64,000 nucleotides of DNA from Rosa chinensis. Lineage: Eukaryota > Streptophyta > Magnoliopsida > Rosales > Rosaceae. Of this stretch, positions 58,732-64,000 are shown piece by piece. The DNA lies in NCBI RefSeq assembly GCF_002994745.2, contig NC_037094.1, positions 8,617,001 through 8,681,000 on the forward strand. The letters are read 5' to 3'. The number at the start of each line of letters is the position of its first letter. The stretch's first letter is position 1. The position numbers and the translations under genes were made by a program. The notes beneath the pieces are model-generated. The model was given only the letters and a program-made list of their open reading frames with translations. It was not told where the DNA came from and searched no databases.

Positions 58732-61700
58732 CTAGCTAAGTGATGCCCAACCCGGATGTGGGCACTCATAAACCCATCCAGGTCCAGAATATCTAAAACA
58801 GTGTAGCCACAAGGCCTCTTCATGATAATCGTATCTGCAATTGACATTAACAGGGGAAGTTGTAATCAGTCGATATTAAAGTATATAATCAACGAAGCAT
58901 ACACATAAAAGACTAATCATGCAGACTAGCCTGAAAAGGACAGATCTTACCCTTTTGGAGCTAAACTTGGACAATTTGTACACATTGGATCAATGCTGAA
59001 GTCCTCACCAGAATCTTCATGCGAAGCGGATTTATTTTCGCCAACACCAGAAGCTGGAGAGTGGTCTGGATTAGCAGCAGCTCTATCAGCACCCATTCCT
59101 TCAGCTGAACGATCACTTACATGTTTGGACAGGTAAAGCATGTCATTCGCTATTGGATGGCCTGCATGTTGCAAATGGACGCGTATCTACATCATGGAAT
59201 GAGAGATGATTAATGTTTGTCAGCATACTAGTTTCACCAAAAGGAAAGACGGTACAAAATGAGAACACATTCTAGCTATTGAAATCTTAAAAATTGCACA
59301 GCTAGGTTCTTAGAAGGTATAGAAGATTCAGAGAACAAAGTGAAAAGCAGAATCACGAACAAGGGAAGCATAGAAAAAGGTTCAATAAAGTAGTTGCAAA
59401 TCTAAAGCTACCAAGGCAACCAACAACAAAAACAAATGACGCATTTTGTATGCTTACAAGAGAGATTACAAAGGGAGAAAATATTATGTTTCAAAAGAAA
59501 CTGGTTAATTAGTTAATTTGATTACCTGATGAGTGCGGCCAGTGACTGGTTCACACAAGACAATGCTCTGAATTCCATTCGTACTGATTCTAGTAAACTT
59601 TGTACAAGCAGTCTTCCCCTTTGTGGGAGCATCACCACAAGAATCACCGACCTGCAAAAACAAGAGAAGGTTATCATTCAGTGTTGGAACATCATAATTT
59701 TTTATATATGATTCAAAATAGAACCAGTTAACAATGGGTGATGACCCACAAGTCATGATTTAAGTAGCAACTAGTGGTATCAGGCAATAGATGACCCACC
59801 TCGGTAGAGCTCCTTCCTTCTCGAGCATTATGATTTATGTTAGCATCTACAACTTGCTAGGAGAGAGGAAAAAGAAAGAAACAATCTGTCAACAGAAGAT
59901 GAAGAACAGCATTTTTAACATCCAGCTTTAACAAATGCCAACCTCCTTCTCAGGAAACTCTCCAATGACTCTTGCAATGTACTGTTTATGAACCATCCCT
60001 CCCTCAATCTGCAGGAATTACATTTTACTTTAGAGGGTGAAGACAAAAACATCTCTTATCCACAACATGTAAAGCAGAACTCTTTTATCATCCACATATT
60101 AAACATTTAACAAGCTAATCTATTTTCTTGACAGTAGTGACTGTGAATGCACAAATACCATTTATGGGAAAGTCCTGAACCTGAAGTCACGAACATCAGT
60201 AAACTTATATAATCAGAAAGGTGATTATACTTCATAAATAGTCCTGATATGTAATGCCAACTAAATTTGTAGATAACTTCATATCTAGCATGCAACAAAG
60301 CCAATTACACAAGAGTAACCCTGCATGAATACAATGAAATCCTGGTAATGCATGCAGCTCCAGGTCCATAGCCATTATAAAGTGACAGAAACATCTCACC
60401 TTAACTTCTATTGCATAAGGCAATAGCATTTCAGACCAAACATATTGACTTAAAGTTTCAGGGAAATTAATGTATTGTTTGATCTAATCTAATCTTAGAT
60501 TTAAAATGTTGGAAAATTTAACTAGTGAATTGTTTACTAGTGAAAATTTAACTAGTGAATTGTTTACTAGTGAATAGCAGGTAGAATAAGGCCTACCTGT
60601 TGCCTGAAAATGTCAGCTTGTGCTGCGCTTCTAGCCAAGATAAGGAGTCCTGAGACCAGACGATCTAATCGATGAATCGCTAGTGAGATCATGTCAAGGA
60701 GAGGATAATGAAGCGATAAACTTTATTGCAAATAGATTAAATATAAATGGAGAACATTAAACTTTAAACAAAAATGTAACAGAACTCCGGTGGAAAAAAT
60801 TATTATACAATGAATCCTGAGACAAGAAGATATAGACGATAAATTGATATCATGATCATGTAAGGAAATGATATTGAAGTAATAAGCTTTCTTGCAAAGC
60901 AACTAAATCAACATGAAGGAACATTAACTCTAAACAACATTAACTGAACTCTCAAAAAAAAAAAAAAAGCTTCCAGAAGTTTTATGTCTTAAATTTTGGA
61001 TACGAAATAGAGGTGCCAAGCCATGCTCTGCCTGTAGGATGCCAACAACAGTGTTCTTACGATACTGACCACATGGATGCACCTATATAATACCAGAAAC
61101 AAACAGGTATAAGAAATTGAATCAGGTTATGGGAGGCAATGAAAATGCTTCCTCCCCATGAAGGTACACTATGTCATGAGTTGTACTCACTGGAACAGAT
61201 GCAGGTTTACAAATGGTGACCACATCGGGTTCTGTTTCAAGAATTTTCACATCCCAAGTCATCACGGGCGGTTCATGCCTACAAACACTTCTACATCAAT
61301 TCACAGCCAGACAACTTCACAGTTTTCAATCACTTGCACAGTAATGAAAAACCGTAACCAGCAAAAGCTACCTGTGCAGGAAGTGGCTTATCTTTTGCGA
61401 CGGTTTAACTATGAAGGAAACCGGCACAAGTTGCCCATCAACTTGTATCCTCCCACATTTAACCGCACTAATCTACAATGCACAACAATGACATTATAAT
61501 CAGAAGTTACAGAACCTCAAACTTATCATAGACACAAAATTAAAGTGTACAGAAACTCCTACATAGTAGTCACGATTCCGGCCTTTGAACTCGTCAGTGA
61601 ACAAGTCAACGATGGTCTTCCCCGCCCACCGCTTCTTAACCTAAAACCCAGCAAGCAAGCAATTAGGGTTTTTAATTGTTAACTACACTGAACTAATCAA

Positions 61701-61948
61701 ATTTACCAATGTAAGAAATCAGCTTACATGAGCAATGAACTCAAAGTAGTAGGGTCTCACATGGCGCCTCCCTGCAAAAAATTCCCACCCAAAAAGTTTA
61801 CTACTTTTGTTACTGCTCTGCCCTAATTGAACAAATTTGGGAGAAATTAGAAGTTACCGTTGCGAAAGATGTAATCTTTCCGTTCCGGAGGGTTCGCCGG
61901 CGATTGCCAGACGATCTCCATGTCCGTCTCTTCTATCTTCCTCTTCAT
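58732..61948 (-). CDS. RNA pseudouridine synthase 7-like (RluA/RPUSD family)
   Basis: Twelve exons on the minus strand: 61948-61858, 61771-61728, 61640-61563, 61472-61372, 61278-61191, 61082-61004, 60679-60597, 60008-59943, 59856-59800, 59651-59526, 59186-58951 and 58834-58732. Every border is GT-AG and the phase is continuous, giving 383 residues. An S4-like RNA-binding region (AVKCGRIQVDGQ) comes first. The catalytic domain has IHRLDRLVSGLLIL with the active-site Asp at 166, and the family motif PVTGRTHQIRVHLQHAGHPI (GRTHQ at 267-271). The C-terminal part has an acidic insert and ends EALWLHCFRYSGPGWVYECP. It isomerises uridine to pseudouridine in RNA, without cofactor. Order and length agree with the Arabidopsis RNA pseudouridine synthase 7 type. 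The RNA target and compartment are not visible; no clear transit peptide is present. The start ATG is the first in a short leader. Confidence 0.93.
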
Positions 61949-63087
61949 TTTTCCTCTTTTATTCCGATTTGGGATCAGATTTTTGCAAATTTGCAGAGCC
62001 CTAGACGCAAACGACGTCGTTGGCATACCTCCCCCACTGCAACGGTGGCGTTTCGCTTTTTAAAAAGAATAGATTTTTTTTTTATATCAAAGCACCGAAT
62101 TTTTTTTTTATCAAGATTATACAGTATTTTCTTAGACCTAAAGACTAATCTATACGTGGAGGGCTGGAGGTTATGTCCAAACACTTCCTCCTCCCTGCCA
62201 CTAAGAATAGATTGGATTTAAAACTTTAATCAGCGTCGGTGGGAAGAACCCAAATGTTGAGAGTTACACACCTGGAGTCTCTTACCAACTCAACCACCTG
62301 TGGTGGTTAAGGCAACTCCGACCCTGGTGTCAAAAGCCAATTTTAGCTTTCCCAATCCAAATGAAGCATCTCCCAACCCAATAAAAACTGTAGTCAAAAT
62401 TACCCCTGAGTCATTTGCTTAGTCAAAATGGCTAAGCTTTGTAAAACGAAAGCCAAGATAGCTTCAGTGGGAGAGGAGGTGGACTCTATCGTCCATTGAG
62501 ATTATGTTGACCCCCACTTCAAGCGTCAATCATTGAAAACAAGTCATACTAGCGCTAAAAGACAAACAAACGAGCTGAAATTGAGAGACGCGCTATACAC
62601 ACACTAAAGTGGTGGCAGACATATAGGCCTCGCGTGCGCAAAACGACTTCTGGGCTTCCAAAGATAAAAAAATCAATGGCCAAGTTCACTCTACATTAAT
62701 GAATCAAATGGAAGATCCAAAATAATTGGTACAAAAATATAAATTACTTAATTTCTAATTTGATGGTCAGAAAAATGCGATAAATTAAATTCAAGCAACG
62801 AATTTTTAAACAAAAAAAATTTGAAAAAGTAAAAGAAAAATTATTTTAAAATTAATTAATGGCGATATATTATATAAAGTATTCATATATGATGTATAAA
62901 TTCATATAGTAGCTAAATAATTGTCTCAAGTTATTAAGATTCTGAAATGGCTATAGCTCTTGACTAAAAGAGGTTAGAAATGTAATATCTGAATGAATAG
63001 TATTGACAGAATGACTATAACTTTTTATTAAAGGGTTGGAGATAGCACCGAACATGTTCCCTTTTAAAAATAAAAAAAAGCACCGTG

Positions 63088-63118
<31 letters not shown>

Positions 63119-63160
63119 TCTAAAGAAAAAAAGCACCGAACTTGTGTGTGTTAAAATAAA
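61949..63160. other. Intergenic upstream of the pseudouridine synthase, no gene seen
   Basis: The promoter of the pseudouridine synthase lies at the left. T-rich stretches at 62069-62112 and a (TA)n at about 63088-63110 are present. Sequence near 62300-62460 (GGCAACTCCGACCCTGGTG) resembles MITE termini but no partner end was found. Confidence 0.45.
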
Positions 63161-64000
63161 AAACCCTAGCCGCAAGAGTTTCTCTCAAATTTCTTCTCAC
63201 TCATCAGGCGACGCGTCCTACGGACGTTGTTGCCGGACGGGTAGGCCTAGTGTTGCCGTTTATCGGCAAGTAGTGGTGTCGATATTTGGTCAGTAGGCTT
63301 TGGGCTTCGACCATCGGGAGTTCGTGGGGTTTTTCTGCTGGCGGAGGATGGACAGATGAATCGGAATGGGAACGACTCATCGGGACTGGATGGAGAAGAC
63401 ATATGGGGACGTCGTGGAGAGGGTGGCTGGATCGATCTGGGCTTGGATGGTCAGGTGGCTGGCTAGGGACAGGAAACCCCAGATCGAGGGTGATGGTTCG
63501 TTCCCGATATGGTTTAGGGGGTATCGGTGGGGTTCGGATCGGGCTTGTTTGGGTGCTCTACTGCTTGGATCGGAACTTCTTGGTGGTTTGAAGTCAGATC
63601 GATCTTCGGCCGAGTTCCGGAGGGGTGTTACAGGGGTGGTGCTAATGGGTGGAGTGGTGAGGCCGCGATCCTGGTAGATGTGACCGCTACGACGGTGATG
63701 TGACGACAAGTGAGGTGTCTCGATTTGCAACCAAGGTTTGGACGACGAAGGAGTGAGGGAACTGTGGTCATGGCGGTCAATAGGAGTCGGGATGATGGAG
63801 CTGCAATTAGGCCGGGTCTGTGGTATTGGGCCCAATCTGGACCCAATATGGGAAACAGTGTTTTGGTGTTTTTTCTTTCATTCTGGTTTTGGTTTGTGGT
63901 TTTTAGCTGGTTTGTGTTCGGTCGGGTGCACTGTAGGTGGTGGCAGTGACAATCATCACTGTGGCCTTCCTGAGGATCGTTCCTGCCTAGTTTAGAGTCA
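63160..64000 (+). other. GC-rich retroposon-like sequence cut by the window end
   Basis: From AAAACCCTAGCCGCAAGAG the composition shifts to GC-rich with many short overlapping open frames on both strands and no recognised domain. It resembles the GC-rich non-coding interior of the retroposon at 9607-10632, or a LINE 5' untranslated region. The right end lies outside the window. Confidence 0.35.

Noticed and set aside
63286..63995. Multiple overlapping ORFs on both strands
   Set aside because: Caused by high GC content; no domain visible.

Overview
The window is plant nuclear DNA: split genes with GT-AG introns, a nuclear-type tRNA-Gln(UUG), AT-rich intergenic sequence and a dense load of Ty1/copia, LINE, SINE, CACTA, MULE, hAT and Harbinger-type elements. 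The encoded families (NAC, SWEET, DHHC S-acyltransferase, TIM8, RING-H2, RNA pseudouridine synthase) point to a eudicot. A rosid such as a Rosaceae species would fit, but the sequence alone does not settle the species.

Layout from left to right. 509-7791 holds a nearly complete, very young Ty1/copia element on the minus strand, with 245-bp LTRs differing at one base, a 5-bp target duplication and a frame break inside pol. Then come a three-exon NAC transcription factor gene (8418-9314, minus), a GC-rich retroposon (9607-10632), and a polyadenylated retroposon that carries only a DUF4283/zinc-knuckle ORF (11160-12918, 17-bp target duplication). A MULE that may have captured host sequence (15076-17442), an LTR-like piece, a second MULE and a short retroposon follow. 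The TIM8 gene (21388-22688, plus), a five-exon DHHC protein S-acyltransferase gene (23272-25723, minus), a RING-H2 gene with an apparent frame break (27825-28671, plus) and tRNA-Gln (minus) occupy 21-30 kb. 30-38 kb is mostly non-coding and holds a hAT-like element, a tandem duplication, a SINE and a 990-bp MULE-type element.

From 38.7 to 54.1 kb lie two clade III SWEET sugar transporter genes in the same orientation with the same six-exon structure, about 12 kb apart. The space between them is filled by a CACTA element with a MULE nested in it, a hAT element with a LINE fragment nested in it, other repeats and a possible scrap of a third SWEET copy. 55.7-58.5 kb is MITE-rich. A twelve-exon RNA pseudouridine synthase gene of the RPUSD/RluA type (58732-61948, minus) follows. 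The window ends in a GC-rich sequence that resembles the start of another retroposon.

The host genes are independent housekeeping, signalling or transport loci and do not form a cluster with a shared pathway, except for the SWEET pair. I see no convincing undescribed biological system. The strongest unusual items are the ORF1-only retroposon, the copia pol frame break, the two related MULEs with shared internal motifs, and the nested CACTA/MULE and hAT/LINE structures.
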